From positions 30,355,386 through 30,419,385 of the forward strand of contig NC_092348.1 of assembly GCF_963676685.1 (NCBI RefSeq): a stretch of DNA of 64,000 nucleotides, written 5' to 3'. Shown in pieces: positions 12,521 through 26,800 of the stretch. The position numbers and the translations under genes were made by a program. The notes under the pieces were generated by a model. That model ran no database searches, was not told where the DNA came from, and worked only from the letters and a program-made list of their open reading frames with translations. Source of the DNA: Mytilus edulis (taxonomy: Eukaryota > Mollusca > Bivalvia > Mytilida > Mytilidae). Every line of letters starts with the position of its first letter. Position 1 is the first letter of the stretch.

Positions 12521-14990
12521 GTCATTCTTCGATCTAATGGCTGTACCTTTTTCATTCGGAACTTTTTAATCTAGCAAAACAAAAACGAAGGAACAAGTTA
12601 AAGTTTTATGATTCTATTAATTTAAAAAAAACCGTTTGTTTCAATCCCTTATACATAAACGTATATCCAGAATTTTTCATTGCATTTTTTGGAGTCAAAA
12701 TGATTTTCTTGAATACATTTTGTGAGGGTACAACGTTATCGGTAATAACTCTAATATCGTGTTTTGTGTGTTTTCTTTTCCTTACTACAAAAAAAGTCAG
12801 TTTATAAACTAAACGTTTCAAGATATTTGAGTATGTATTTTTTTTAATTTCATTTAAATAAACAAATCATGAATCACAGGACATGACGAATACATTAAAT
12901 AGCGAACAACACACGTTTAGTATATCCTGAATATGTTTATACACTAATAATTTTGAGTTTTTCTAGTCAATTTGTTTTTATCCTTTATATATAATATGTC
13001 GTTACCTATATAGACTTAAATCCAGTTTGAAGAACTACACAATGCTGCTTATATTTATACTTTCTTGAAGAAACAATTATATGATACACATTTTAAACAG
13101 CAATAATGAAACGTGCTCGTTAATAGCCAAGGTAGCTACAGAAAATGGTGAGACACTGCCAACACTGATAACAAGTTCAATATCGGGAATAACTGGACTA
13201 TTCCGGTACAGTTTCGGCAAAGACGGTTCGCATTCGACAAGTTCTTGATGCAATCTGGACTCAATTGGCAGATAAACAATATTAAAACAATTCTCCAGAT
13301 AATTACCGTTCCATATGACACCGTCAAAAAACCAAGAAGATTGTTAGAACTTTTATCCGATGCAGCAGAATCTGTCAAGACATAGTCACGCTTGTAATCT
13401 GACTAGAGAAGATCGGCTGAGTTTCACCGAATGTTACGACACCTTACTGTCGGGGTGCTTGGCCTATCTATCCTGACCATTCCCGACCCGCAGGAAACTG
13501 TTACAAACTTAAACGACTGCGTTCAGATAATGATAGGACAATCTAGATAATTGAGCGTAGTAATCTTTTATTTTTCACTTTTCGTGTCTCATTCTGTTTA
13601 ATCTCAAACGGGAACATAATTGGCAATGTGTGAACATCGCATTGCAATTCAATTTTATACGGGATTCGCATATTGCCGATTATTGCTCCCATTTAAGATC
13701 AGACAGCTATAAGACACGAAAAGTGAAAAAGTCGGATAACTATCTTCAACTATCTATTTACGAACGGATAACTTCCGCCAGCGTCGGTTCACTGTCTGGT
13801 CAATGTCTGATCTCTGTCGGATTACATTAGGTAGAATCAGGGCGCAGTCGTGACAGATTCGGTCGAATTTAACCATGCGAAAGATACAAATCGGATTATT
13901 AACGGAATTTTACGGTCAAATTTGCTGGAAATCGGTTAAATATCGACGCTTCCTGAACAATATCTAATTGTTGTCGTCATTAATTTGTTTTTTTGCAAAT
14001 TTTAATTAAAGTTTGAATTTCCATCAACGATTCAACGACTTTTGATAAATGTTAATTATAAACGTTTAACATTGCTCTGCAGTGTTAGTGGTTCAACCTT
14101 ATCAGAGTTAATGATGCACTTTGTTGAAAACCCAATATCTAAATTTTCGTGCATTACATCAGAATAGTTTTAAACTGAAAGCAAACAGATAAAAGCCTGT
14201 CTCTGAATGCAAAAAAAGAAAAACCCAACACAACAACAAACAAACGAAAGGAATTACAAAAAAGACCGTTATAGTTTTTTTTTTAAGCATTCCATTTACT
14301 AAAAAATACAAAAGTGTATCGTTTAAGTCATAATCAGTTATGTCTTCCTTGCTGATTTTGTTTTGTTTTGAATAAATAGGATAACTATACCAAAGAAATT
14401 TAAAAAATAATAACCAACAGACTCCAAGTCTGAGTACGAGTATGACTACAAATAATTCAGGTAAGATATGAGGGAGATCTCAAAATAATTTGACCTACAC
14501 TTATTATTGAAAGGTGTTAAATCTCTGCGTTGCAATGTGAACAAACAAAAACCATTCATCAAATTGTTTTTGTTTTCCTAAAGGCTTACACAATTGTTCT
14601 TCAATCTCTCCTTTTAACAGATTTTTTTTCCGAATATTACTATTTCACAACAATCTTTTGCTCGTGTTTTCTAACCACTACTGTATGTTAGCTAATCAAA
14701 ATGATTAATTATTTAAGGGAAATGAATTATTCTATTATTAATTTCTTTTCAATTTTTTTTTAGCAACATCCCCCCCCCCCCATTGTATAAAGTTATGGAG
14801 GATATAATACATATATGCAATTGAATAATTGGAAATAGTTTCAAATTTTTTTTGTATAGAAACTTGTTATTGTTTTTCGCATTTTGAAAAAAAATATTAT
14901 CCCCACAGCACAACCTTCTTAGTTATTCCAATGATCCTTCCTGTCAAATTGACTTTTGTCTGATTTTAAAAATGAAAAATCAATTGAGTG
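12521..14990. other. Gene-free stretch
   Basis: Open frames at 12606-12821, 13136-13378 and 13630-13830 show no recognisable motif. The 13.1-13.9 kb part is less AT-rich than its surroundings and may be an old mobile element, but I could not match it to anything. A run of C at about 14770-14781 is the only other notable feature. Confidence 0.35.
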
Positions 14991-14992
14991 TT

Positions 14993-15140
14993 CTAGAAAT
15001 TTTGGTCCTCAACGCTCTTCAACTTCGTACTTTATTTGGCCTTTATAACTATTTTGGATTCGAGCGTCACTGATTAGTCTTTTGTAGACGAAACGCGCGT
15101 CTGGCGTATAGACTAAAGTTAGTCCTGATATCTATGATGA
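14993..15140 (+). repeat. Dispersed mussel repeat containing GACGAAACGCGCGTCTGGCG
   Basis: The segment contains GGTCCTCAACGCTCTTCAAC, then GAGCGTCACTGAT, then the palindrome-rich GACGAAACGCGCGTC. Related copies lie on the other strand at 17205-17345, and a weak one (GAAGACGAAATGTGCGTATAGCG) near 18130-18160. I recall it as a high-copy Mytilus sequence. Confidence 0.6.
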
Positions 15141-16443
15141 GTTTATCTATATTATTTTATCTTGAAGTTCGTGCCTTTGTTATAAGGATACATACGGGGA
15201 CTTAGGCAAAATGATGACTTACTTCACCCGGTAAGCAGATCAAATTGAAATAGAAAAAAGAAGACACCATAAAAATAATGAGACTGAGTAATGTGTTAAT
15301 GAACATTGATGGGATATGGGGTTGGGTTGAGCTTTACGGGGGAAATGATAATATATGTACACAAACCAGATATTTGTTTTAATTTTACTTCTGGGACTGT
15401 GTATTAAAATGGAGTATGTTTTAGATTTTTTGTTTGCATTGTTAATTACATAATATGTCTTTCCTGGACCTTTTATAGCTTATAATCCGCTATGGTTTTT
15501 TTCATTGTTGAAGTCAGCTGCTAACCTATACTTGTTTTTGTTCTAAACCTCAATCATATGGTATCTGGTTAGAAGTTGTCTTTTTGGAAATCTTACATGC
15601 TATGTTTTGGGAAATATTCTTTGTTTTATGATTGTTTGACTTTTCGTATATTGTTCTTCCCGAAAACTAGTCCAACAAAACTCATTTAAACGATATGGTC
15701 CAAGATTCATGCTTTAAGTTTTCATGAATTATGTTGTTTCACTTATTTCCGTAGCGACAACATAGGACCGTACACGTTGCATCACTTTCAGATGAATCAG
15801 AATTCACAACGAGGATTTTGAAGAGACTTATGACATAATAACGAGTTTTCCGTAGACATTTTATTGGCGATTTGAAATGCTAAAAGGTTATTGGAACTCT
15901 TTCGAGACATCCTCGTCACAAACTCAAAGCAATTGTTGAAGTTTGTTAGAGTTTTTAAATCTAAAACTTTTCAGTTAGTATTAAATTATAAAACAATAAT
16001 GTTTACAATATTTTTATTGTTTTAAAACGCCCCTGACATATACTATGTCTTACTATGCATATGACTCGTAGTCACACTCGGTTCGAAGTCAACCAGTTAT
16101 AGTTAATCGGTAATACCCGGCGTCCCCATATTGTTCCAAAATGACACTTAACCAACATTAGAAATCAACTTACAGATGAAGTATATGTATGTTAAAAATA
16201 TCAAAACAGTAGAACATGAATCTCATCTGAGCTTTGCTTGCTTCTCTGACTGCATCTGAATACAAAACACAATGTAGGAGAAAAGGTAATTTTCAGTTCA
16301 AAGTTTTAGCATTTCCTCTAGAAGTTATGACAAGACGCAATTGCGAATCCTTAACAACTTAACAACAAGGTGAATAAGCCTGAAAGTTTACAACAGTTCT
16401 TAACAAGTTCACCGTTGTGACTAGAACATATCAAGAAGGTTGA

Positions 16444-17130
16444 CAGATGGCTATTCACAGAAAGATAGTGAACAAAAGACACCAGAGGAACAATCAAACT
16501 CATAGATCGAAAAATAAACTGACAACGCCATGACTAAAAAAGAGAGACAAATAAACAAATAATATACACAAGACCCAACATAAAAAAAACTAAAACTTAG
16601 CAAAACGTAACCCAATAAAAATCGTGGTGATATCATGTGCTTTAGAACGGCAAGCAGATCCTGCATCACATATGACACCTGTCGTGTTGCTTATGCTATT
16701 ACAAAAAAAAAGAAGGTAAAATCATAAAAATACTGAACTTAGAGGAAAATCAATTCGGAAAGTCCATAATCACATGGGAAAATCAAATAATAAAACGCAT
16801 CAAAAACGAATGGACAAAACCGGTTAATATTCTAATTTGATAGTTTACATTTGTGAAAAAGGAACGAAATTGTAGTAACGACATACGAAACATATTCGAT
16901 ATCATCTGTGAGACGGTCAACCAACTCGTAACGGCGCCCTAAAAAAAACGAAGGGAAAATTCCTGGAACACATGGTTTAATAGCTTTCGTGTAACCAGCA
17001 TCCATCTATCAAGGAAATCATGTACAAAAAAACAAGTCCTGGAATATCGTTTCAGTTGGGAGATATATGCACCATATGCAGGCGCTGCTCGAATGTTGTT
17101 AAAGAGCAATGGAAAGTTCGCAGTTGGGTA
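16444..17130 (-). mobile_element. Second minus-strand copy of the retroelement 3' end, interrupted by another repeat
   Basis: The tail (16444-16705) and coding end (17130-16820) align with 5283-5880. Motifs such as RAAPAYGAYISQLKRYSR and FLDRWMLVTRKLLN remain, but the frame is degraded. About 110 bp (16715-16818) that is absent from the 5.3 kb copy interrupts it; this piece matches another repeat at 22994-23095. Confidence 0.6.
16715..16818. repeat. Short dispersed repeat nested in the retroelement copy
   Basis: The segment contains AAATACTGAACTTAGAGGAA and GGAAAGTCCATAATCACATG. It is about 90% identical by eye to 22994-23095 inside intron 9 of the large gene. I recognise it as an abundant mussel sequence. 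Confidence 0.65.
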
Positions 17131-17173
17131 ATTAAGAAAGCTTCGTGATTGTTTTAGTTTGCTTTTAATTTTT

Positions 17174-17179
17174 TTTATT
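17174..17179 (-). terminator. Candidate poly(A) signal for the large death-domain gene
   Basis: TTTATT on the plus strand (AATAAA on the minus strand) lies about 435 bases after the stop at 17614. It is the nearest consensus that I found, but it sits at the edge of repeat sequence and AATAAA is frequent by chance at this composition. Confidence 0.25.
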
Positions 17180-17204
17180 ATAGTCAACACAATACTTATT
17201 AATA

Positions 17205-17345
17205 AACTAAGCATAGATACCAGGATTGCAATTTTGTATTTGCACCACAAGCGCATTTCATCTAACAAAGACTCGTCAGAGACGCCCGAATGACAGTTAG
17301 TTCTAAAGACAAACAAACGTACGACGTTGAAGAGCATTGAGGACC
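17205..17345 (-). repeat. Reverse copy of the GACGAAACGCGCGTC repeat
   Basis: It reads, as the reverse complement of 14993-15140, GGTCCTCAATGCTCTTCAAC then GGGCGTCTCTGACGAGTC. It lies next to the retroelement copy and downstream of the large gene's stop codon. Confidence 0.5.
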
Positions 17346-17613
17346 AAACAGTCCTTAAAATTTTGTCAAAACACAGCTTAGGTAATTAATTTCCTGAGGT
17401 ACAAAAGTCTAAGTATTTCAAAAATTTTAAGTTTTATAAACACTTATTGATAACATCACTTACACCGTAACTAAGACGCTAAATATGAACTAGTATAATT
17501 TGAAAATTTGTAAACAGCTTTCAACTACAATCATATGCAATCAGTTATATATGATATATGTATAACTATGTACTATATATTTTAGGGGTTATTGCGTTAT
17601 ATGCTTCGTGCTA

Positions 17614-17894
17614 TCAATTTACATTTTTAGATATTATGTTTAGCAATTTTGCACCACATTGTGCTGACTTGGCTGTTTCGTGGAAATTTTTCACAAGATC
17701 CGTGCCTCTCTGTATTGCGCTATCCGACAATCGCCACAAATCTAACATTCGAAGTGTCTGTTTAACAGCTCCTGGTTGACTATTTTTGATTTTATTGATT
17801 TCGTCATTTGTAAAACCAAGATTTTTTGCCATTGTTTCCCATTCTCCAGCTATTGCAAATGACATTTTCTCCAAGCTGTCGTTTGAAAACATTC
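17614..17894 (-). CDS. Exon 15 of the death-domain gene: C-terminal Death domain and stop
   Basis: It encodes residues 921-1013. LEKMSFAIAGEWETMAKNLG, FTNDEINKIKN, AVKQTLRMLDLWRLSD, then LVKNFHETAKSAQCGAKLL match the Death-domain order of helices (W in helix 2, L-G turn, acidic helix 3, MLxxW helix 5, L-x-x-A helix 6). It ends three residues after the last helix. An upstream in-frame Met (17913) belongs to intron sequence; the true acceptor is TTGCAG at 17895. Confidence 0.8.
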
Positions 17895-20800
17895 CTGCAA
17901 TTTGAAAATACATGCAAGTTTATACCAGCAACAAAAGGACGGTGTGTACCATATGTACCAAGAATTTAATAAACAAAATATATCGAGAAATAGCGACATA
18001 TCGTTTATTGCAACGCCGGTCACTCGATCGAAGCTTTAAATCAAATGCGAATTCTATATTAAATTGAACAGTTCATAACTTAAATCATTATGCATTAAGT
18101 CATTGTTCTTATGTCTCCCAGTTAACCTTGTGAAGACGAAATGTGCGTATAGCGAACAATAAAATAACTGTATGTCTGTGATGCGATTACACAGAAGTTT
18201 ATAAAATAGGTTCAACTGTCTGACTATATCATTGGGTTCTTCTTATGTGATTACATGTGTATATTTGAAAATGCATTCATAAGAACATGCATAATCAATG
18301 CAATTGAAAAATGTAACGATACCAACTTAAAGACAAACACATGTTTTTAGTTGCAAAGTTTGAACATTCAAAGCCTTAAAATTACACAAAGACACTAAAA
18401 TTTTCTTTCAGTCTGATAATGCTAAATTATGTGAATACCTTTTCCAGGAAGGTATGGTTTGATAAACTGATGCGCTTCTGATTCCAAACTTGGATCATGA
18501 TGAGACGCTATTATCTCCTCAATCTAAAACAAAGCAACAGGAATGACCTACAGTGTTCACCATACTATAGAGTTTTAAATAGTTCTTATATTGTTTTTAC
18601 ATATTTTTCTCGAATACTTATATTTTATCGCTTGATCTATGTACATGATCAAAATTTACTTATGACTTCAAATTGTTTTACTGTACGCTTATATTGCTAT
18701 TATGATATCAGTTAAAAACAATCATGTCTGATGACATCACATACAAATATCAAACTGTGTTTGCTGATCTTTAAAGAAAGGAAGATCATACCCATAAAAA
18801 TACTATATTGGGTCAAGATATATTTTTTCTTTTAGGTGTTGCAATTCATCACTCTATGAAAATGTCAATGGTTCTTTTTTCAGCTCTAGTCAAAATGTTT
18901 CTAGATTGTAATATGAGCGTGTCTTTATTGTGTTGTGTGACAAAAATCCAGTGCTCGAGCAAAGTGTGTTCGACTCTGATATTTAAGGGCATTTTTTTGC
19001 AAGTCTACATGCCTATCGTCAGTGTTTGATCTTGGTTTACATCTCGCTTCTTCCAAAAGAAATCCTAGATCGCTATGATATAGTCAATTGGGTAGGAATT
19101 GGCGTTAACAAAATAAATATTATTACACAGTATGCAGGAGAAGGTGGGAATGTAAATAATTTGCATTATCACTGATAACTGAAAGTGAATAAAGCAACCG
19201 TACCTTTTCTATTTTAGTGGCAAGAAAAGCTGTAAATATTAAAATTATGAATATGTAATATTTTGATCGTTACATATATTTGTCAAATTTTCATTATACA
19301 ATTAAACATTTTAAACTCTTGTCACAATATACTACTCTATATGAATATAGACTTATTAATTAACATGTGTACATCAATCTTACCCTATCTGATTCTATCG
19401 GTGCATGATGATTTGCCCAATATAAAATGAAGTGCTCGCATCTCTCTCGTTGTGGTGCTTTCGTTGCTTCTTCGTCAATATGTTTAACGATTTGATGATA
19501 CAGATGGGAGTCACAGTTAGTTAAAAATCCGCCAAGTCTTACCCATTTTGTTGAATTGAAATTTGTACGTGTTAACTGCCAAGCGATAAACTTAGCAAGT
19601 GCTTTAACTGCAAAACATGAATTGAACATTTCACATGTTTTATACGTCATACAGGCAAGCTAATTAACAACTTGTTTTATGCAGTCAAAGAAAACCATAA
19701 ACTTGTTTTGAATTTATTTTTGGATATTTTTGAAATACAAAGGGGATAAATCATTAGACGAGAAAAAAAACCCCATCAGCAGTAAAATGATCAGCATACA
19801 AGACGTCAAAAAGACAAATAACAACCAATTTAGGCTATATAATTTGGGTGGTAGAATTAGAAAAAATATTTTTCAATAATACATTTTGTTTTACACACAA
19901 GACCACTGTAGATTGTTACTAAAAAGATTTTGTTGGCATGATACAGGTTATGTTCTCCCCATATATGTAATGATGGTACGATACTAAACCCCTAATGAAA
20001 GATATTGCCTGATTATATATGATGCAGAAATAATCTTGCAATCAGTTTTATTAAGGTCTGAAGCTGGCATGTCTGTTACTGCTGGTAGTCTTTTGTTAAT
20101 GTATGTATCATTGCAATTATGACCAGTTTCTTTTGTTAGCCTTTCTGATATCGGACACCTACTTCTATACACTGCATTTGCCTGTGCTTATTGCTGTGTG
20201 TTTGTTGTTTTCTAAATTTCTAAACAGGTATCAGGAGAGGGTTGAGATCTCAATAAACATATTCAACTCCACTTAATTTTTGCGACTGTCCAATTAAATA
20301 TCCTCTAGCCTTTGTTAGTCTTGGATATTTTTTTCCCTCAGTTTCATGTCCATTTACTCCGAAACATTTTTTTTGTTTTAGTTACAGCTGATATGGTGAA
20401 GACCACATGCTGATTTTCAGCTGTTTTCTGTTGTTTTTTTCGTTTGGGTTGTTTCCTCTTTGACACTTTCCCCATTACCATTATCAATTTTACCTTTGCA
20501 AGTTGTGAAACTTTATCGTTAAAAAATTCGAAATGTATTTGACTTGTCAATAAATGCTCATTTAGACCAAAGTATCAAACTCATACTCTCCCGGAGTAAT
20601 TATGCTTTCTAATGTGAATAGATATGATTTTTTTAATTAACATATGCATACCTGGTACATCAAGAGTATATGGAAAGTTGCCAATTATTTCATCCAGAGG
20701 CTAGTAAATTAAAAGTAAACACAGCATGTTCATAAAACATTATTGTTCATAATGACAGAAGTAATACAAATAATTGTATTAAAACGTTTGATGGTTCAAA

Positions 20801-23800
20801 CCTATGCTGCAAATAAAGCAACATGACAAGCACTCATAACACAAAATCTTATCGTTTATACTATGATACAGAATGCAAAGTGAAGAGTGAACTTAAGATA
20901 TAGTAATATCATTCAAGACTGAATATTCTTACATTCAAACAATCGTGCTTTTTTCAAATTCACGGTAAGGCTCTCAAAAAAACATTGCAAATTTCTGGTT
21001 TAAGGGAAACGATATTGTACATGTTGAATGTCTGGAAGTACCTATCAGCCACGTTTGTCTTTTCTTCAGGACCCAACACATCGTGTTTCTGCAGTACAGA
21101 ATAAGACAAAGTCTATAATATTCCGTGGCTCATATGAAGGTCGGTCCTTTATCAGGGGTCCTGACCCAATCCGTTATGTTGTACTTATAAGCTTTGACTA
21201 CCGATCTAGTCAGTATTTCTTTTAAGTTTCGATGTCTACTATACGCCACCGTTGGTGGTTTTTGAAATAGCTCCGTTTTAATTTATTTTAACTGCACCAG
21301 CAAGTATACAAACATGAAGTTTAATGAAGTAATTCATTCTGTTGAACGGGCTTACTAGTATAACACTGCAGTAAAACAGATTATCCGATAAAATAAACTA
21401 GCTGTGAAACAATTAAATCGTAAGTATCTACAGTATTGAAAAATATTTTTTGGAATTTAATTACCGTTATTTTGAACAGAAATAGGCGCTAGTATTGGAA
21501 GTAAATGAAGCCCAGAAATTTGGGATATTAGAGCATTCGAAGGTACCAATGAAATTATTGAAAAATATAAATACATGCTGGTGCATTCAAAAGAAATTAA
21601 AAGGGAGATATTTCCAAAACCACCAATGATGGCGTATAGTAGACATCGGGACTTAAAAGAAATACTGACTAGATCGGTAGTCAAAGCTTATTACAACATG
21701 AAGGATTGGATCAGGACCCATGATGAAGCACCCACCCTACATAAGAGCCAGAGAATATTATAGAGTTTGTCATATTCTATACTGCAGAAACACGATGTGT
21801 TCGGTCCGGGAGAATAGGCAAACGTGGCTGATAGGTACTTCCAGACATTCAACAAACAACAAAATATCAATGTGATCGTAAATATATGCATTTATGCATA
21901 CATTATGAGATACATGTATGTATAGATGTATTTTCTATCATTTCAATAACAGCATAACATGTAAACATTTCTTCACATTTTGGTAAACATTTTCATTTAA
22001 TTATACATTTGTTGTTAAAATAAATTGATTTGAATGCACATAACGTAACATGTAGCTTACCCTTGGAACATACACAACAAGTGACCCTGACCTTGGTAGG
22101 GACAAACGACCCGGAGGTACACTGTACTTCAGATATCCATGGTAGTTGCTGTCTTCTCCTTGCTCTGCCTTGCTGACGACTACTAGGTGTTCGGAATATC
22201 TGCTAGAAGGGAGATGCTTATAAAATTTTATCTTCAGAAGTGAATGTTTAAGACGCTCTAGATAAAGATTTGATTCAAACTTTATTTCGATCTCTTCTCC
22301 ATCAACAACACCAAACTCTGCACCCTCAGCTGGTCCATCATTATAACCAATATAATCCAAGTGCTGCATTGTGGTTTCTACATTTTCAGATTTAACACAT
22401 TCAATAATCACTTCATGAGGATTTGAATGCTTTTGACGACATATAACTGACACATTGGTGACACAGTTTAATCCTTCTAGTATTTCAGCTGCTCTGCAAA
22501 TATCTTCGTCTGACATGTTATCTGGAACAACTAGACCTAAAACTCTATAGAAACATAATAATAAAGTAAATATAACATCTTTGTCATTCAAAATTGCTAT
22601 TTCTTTTTATTCCTTAGAGAAATATCTCTCATACGTTCTTATATGGCAATTAAGATATCTCAAAAAAATATATTTATGAGTTAAAACGGATTAACCAATT
22701 CGATTAGAGTAACTAAATACCACTCATTAATTATTTGACTAACGATTTATATTTATGTGTGATCTGTTATTTGTCGTTTTAAAATCCTTTTATGAAAAGC
22801 TGATGTAGCACTCACTGATATTTATCATTTCCGGACGGTAGTTTAAGGAACCTTGCTTTTGGATGTTCTTCAGATGCCTCTATAGGTACAATTTCCCAAC
22901 TCTTTCCGGTCAACTTTGAAACTACACAAATGGTACCCTCCTTCTTTTCAAAATCTATCAAAATAAAAACATCGAACATCACATTATTCAAAAGTGAAAT
23001 CACAAAAATACTGAACTCAGAGGAAAATCAATTCGGAAAGTCCATAATCACATGGCAAAATCAAATAACAAAACGCAACAAAAACGAATAGACAAGAACT
23101 GTCATATTCCTGACTTGGTACATGCATTTTCAAATGTAGAAAATGGTGGATTAAATGCAAATGCAATCTATTTCTACATTATCTTGTATTTGAAATATGG
23201 TATAAAATAAACAACATGTCCCTGTATAGTTATATGTGAGCGTTATTATCTACCAGGAAGCATTGCTGTGATTGCAACGTAAAGCATCAAAACATATAAT
23301 GAAACACCCATTGAAACTGACATATGTCAACAACAAACAAAATTAAAAGTCTTGCTGTTTAAGTTGACCAAAAGGATTTAGAAAAAATATATTTACATTC
23401 AAATTTTCTGTTGAAAATGTGTAAGACTTATAGAAAACTATAAAACAAAAAGTGTTTTACTACTGAGAAAATAACTTATAAAATATTTCTTGGTGACTAA
23501 AGGGAACTCAAATAGACACTAAACTACTTTCTAAGTTATATTTATTCCTCAGTTGGATTGAGCTGGTATATATCGTGCATCGAATGAAATGCCACGAGAG
23601 AGAAAGGCCATGTTAAAGACTTTTCAGAAATATTGTCAGTTGTGTGCAAACCCATTCAACGTTTTGGTGTGATCGGAACCGCCGAAATCAATTCAAATGA
23701 TCTTATAACAAATGCATTTGCTATCCCAAACAATGGTTATCAGTTATTTTAAACTAATGAAATTTAATGAACGAATACATTTATACACATTTGTAAAGGG

Positions 23801-26800
23801 CTAAAACGCATACATATATAAAAGCCAGATAACGATTGCAAATATTACTGTATGAAATATGTTCACCATTCGGCTTTTGTCATGAATATTCCCCTTTTCA
23901 TATTTTCTAAAGTACATCAAACTCATCAAAATACTTTACAAGGAGTCGCCTTTTAGTATGGATAATAAAATATGTGGATGTCATGTTGATGTCATATTGA
24001 ATATTGTATTATATTAGTTTAAATCAAAACTTAAAATGACCCCATTTTTTTTATATGTTTTACATCAAACAAATCCTTTGCTTTGGTATTTGAAAATCCA
24101 CATCAAGATTTACAAAGACTTCTATACAAATAATAAGTCAATGTATTTGGGGCGACAAATAGCTATAGATATAGATGGACGGACTAATAGGCGTAAGAAA
24201 TAAAATGCATGTTCACCCTGCTTACTTAAGGGTTAAACAATGAACCCAATTTCATGCATTGATATTAAGATAAATGCGATTTTAGTACAGTTTTACTTGT
24301 TTAGTCATTTACCAATATGACAAATAAACAAATTTCTTTTTATTTCGGAACCTCAACACTGACTACTTAGGTATGTAATTATGAGTATACAAGTGCAGTA
24401 CATGTTGTTTCTCATAGTACAATTATACTGTTATCAAATAACACGTACGTTTGAATACTTCTTTTCGATTTGAAATTTAAATTATTGTGGACCTAATACC
24501 GTAAATTCGGTCTTCAACGATGTTCAATTATTTGTTTATCTATAAAAATACAACAAGTTCGATGCGTCATTTTAGATTATCAAAACATTTAAAGCTCGCG
24601 ATCAATATCTAAACGAACACATGACAAATGTTTAACTTTTATCAAATATTGTATTCAAAACATGTCAAACACGTATATGTAACTTGAGCTTATATAATTA
24701 CTGTCTGAAACTGTTGTATATATTTTAAATCACCACACCTGGATCAAAATCACTAGCAAAGTTGTCCTCTGCGTCCGTGTCTGTAGTTTTTCTAGACAGC
24801 TTGACTTGATTTTTTACAGAAGTTATTCTGTTTGCTACATTTGGTTGAGTAGATTTCAATCCGACTAAAAAGTTATCGAAATCGCTATCAGCATCAGAAT
24901 CGTGCAAATGACGTAGAATCAGACGATTCTTGTCCCCATCTGTCTCCTTTGTCTGCAAATCAGAATATCATTTACCTGTTTATACATGAGAGTAGTATAT
25001 ACATACGCATATTATTTGCCAGCATATATATAAAACTATCATTCTTTAAACACATAATTATGTATGTGTATCATACAACAAGAAATCGTTTGTATATTTT
25101 ATTGTGTGTATAGTTTTGAAGATTCGGATTATATAATTAGCGTTGTTTCTCCATTTGTGTATAATACTTATTTCCAATTCTGTTTTTGGTTCATTGATAT
25201 AAGAATAATGGAATGAGTGCCAATATGACAACTCTCAATCTAAGTCACAATTTGTAAAAAAGTGATTAATTATAGGTCAAAGTACGACCTTCAAAACGGA
25301 TCTTACTATATATAATAGGTTCACACCGAAACGCAAGCTAGAAAGGGATTCACAATTACTAATGAAAAACCATTCAAACTAAAAAAACATCGGTATAATC
25401 AATATAAAATCGAGAACTAAAAAAATACATCAGCAAACGAAAACTATTGAACATCAGATTCTTCACTATTTATATACACTAATTAGTATTTACACTATGT
25501 TTATTTATTAATGATTGCATAAATGAATTGCATTATATATATTATCGAACTGTAGTTCATGAATAAATTTTTCAACAAACCTTCAGGTCATCAACAAAGT
25601 CACTATCAAAGACATCATCCAACTGCAATGCATTTTCATCAGGGTTCAAATTGTTCACTACCCATCTGCTACATCTGTTCAGAGTTTCTTGGTTGACAGA
25701 CTGATTCTTGTTTATATTTTTGTCAACTGGATAATATAAAGATATAATTATTAATTTCTTTATAATGTTTTTGTAGGCATTTATGATATAACTAGCCCAC
25801 CTGAAAGAGGAAGAAGAGGAAGTCAACTGGATAACAGAAAGAAATAATTATTACTTTTTTGTTTCTGTAGGCATTTGTGATATAACAAGCCCTTGTGAAA
25901 GAAGAAGAACGGATACAACAACAAGAAAAAGAACAAGAAAAATGACAAGAGCAATGACAAGAACAAGGAAAAGAACAAAACAAGAAGAAGAAGATCAAGA
26001 ACAAGATTAGTAGGATGAGTTAGTGTTGTTAAAGCGTCTTGCACACTTACCAACCCATCCAAAATCATACATCTCTAAATCAGAATCTTCCTTCGTGGTA
26101 TTTTCGCATGATATATCTATATAAGAACCAGCTGTTTTAATATTTTGCAACTCTTTGTGCTTCTTTGAGGCATTTTTAATGTCCGCATGGGTCCATGGTA
26201 CTGCCTTGAAAAATACAACACATAGTTATACTTAATTAATGTCTGGCTTCAATGATAACATATAATGCCAACTGCTGCATTACATTCAGAATATAAAAAT
26301 CTATAATACTAAAATATATTGTTAAACATACTGAATAGATTTTTTTATTTGATATAGTTTTCAAAATCCTCTTCAAAACCATATCAATTTACAAAAGAAA
26401 ACTAGCCGAGGAGTAGAAGCGCTTTGAATCTTCTTTGTGTATGAACATTGTGAAATAGAAAATATCCGAGCATCTACTGTCATGATGTACAAATGAACTG
26501 AAAAATACTGTCTTAAGTATGGTGTCATAGTAATTCGATAGATAATTTTCATTAAATCTATAACCCCTAATTTTCTATAGTATGACACAGAACGCCAAGG
26601 TTGTCATTAAACAAGATCATTGAAAGAATAATGTATATGCCATTGTATAAATACTCGACTAACTAACTATATAAATTGTGAACGGTGGAATACTTTTGTC
26701 GTCAGTAGAATCTTCATTTTACCAATGCTTGTAGGTCTATTTTGGTAAATCGTGTTAACAGGATGAAAACTAGGATATATTTCTAAAACAGTTTCTCTGT

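Noticed and set aside
13136..13830. Possible genes in the less AT-rich 13.1-13.9 kb stretch
   Set aside because: No motif, splice structure or recognisable protein; may be an old mobile element.
25792..26068. Two hydrophobic minus-strand frames (poly Phe/Ser/Cys)
   Set aside because: They are translations of the purine-rich simple repeat in intron 7.
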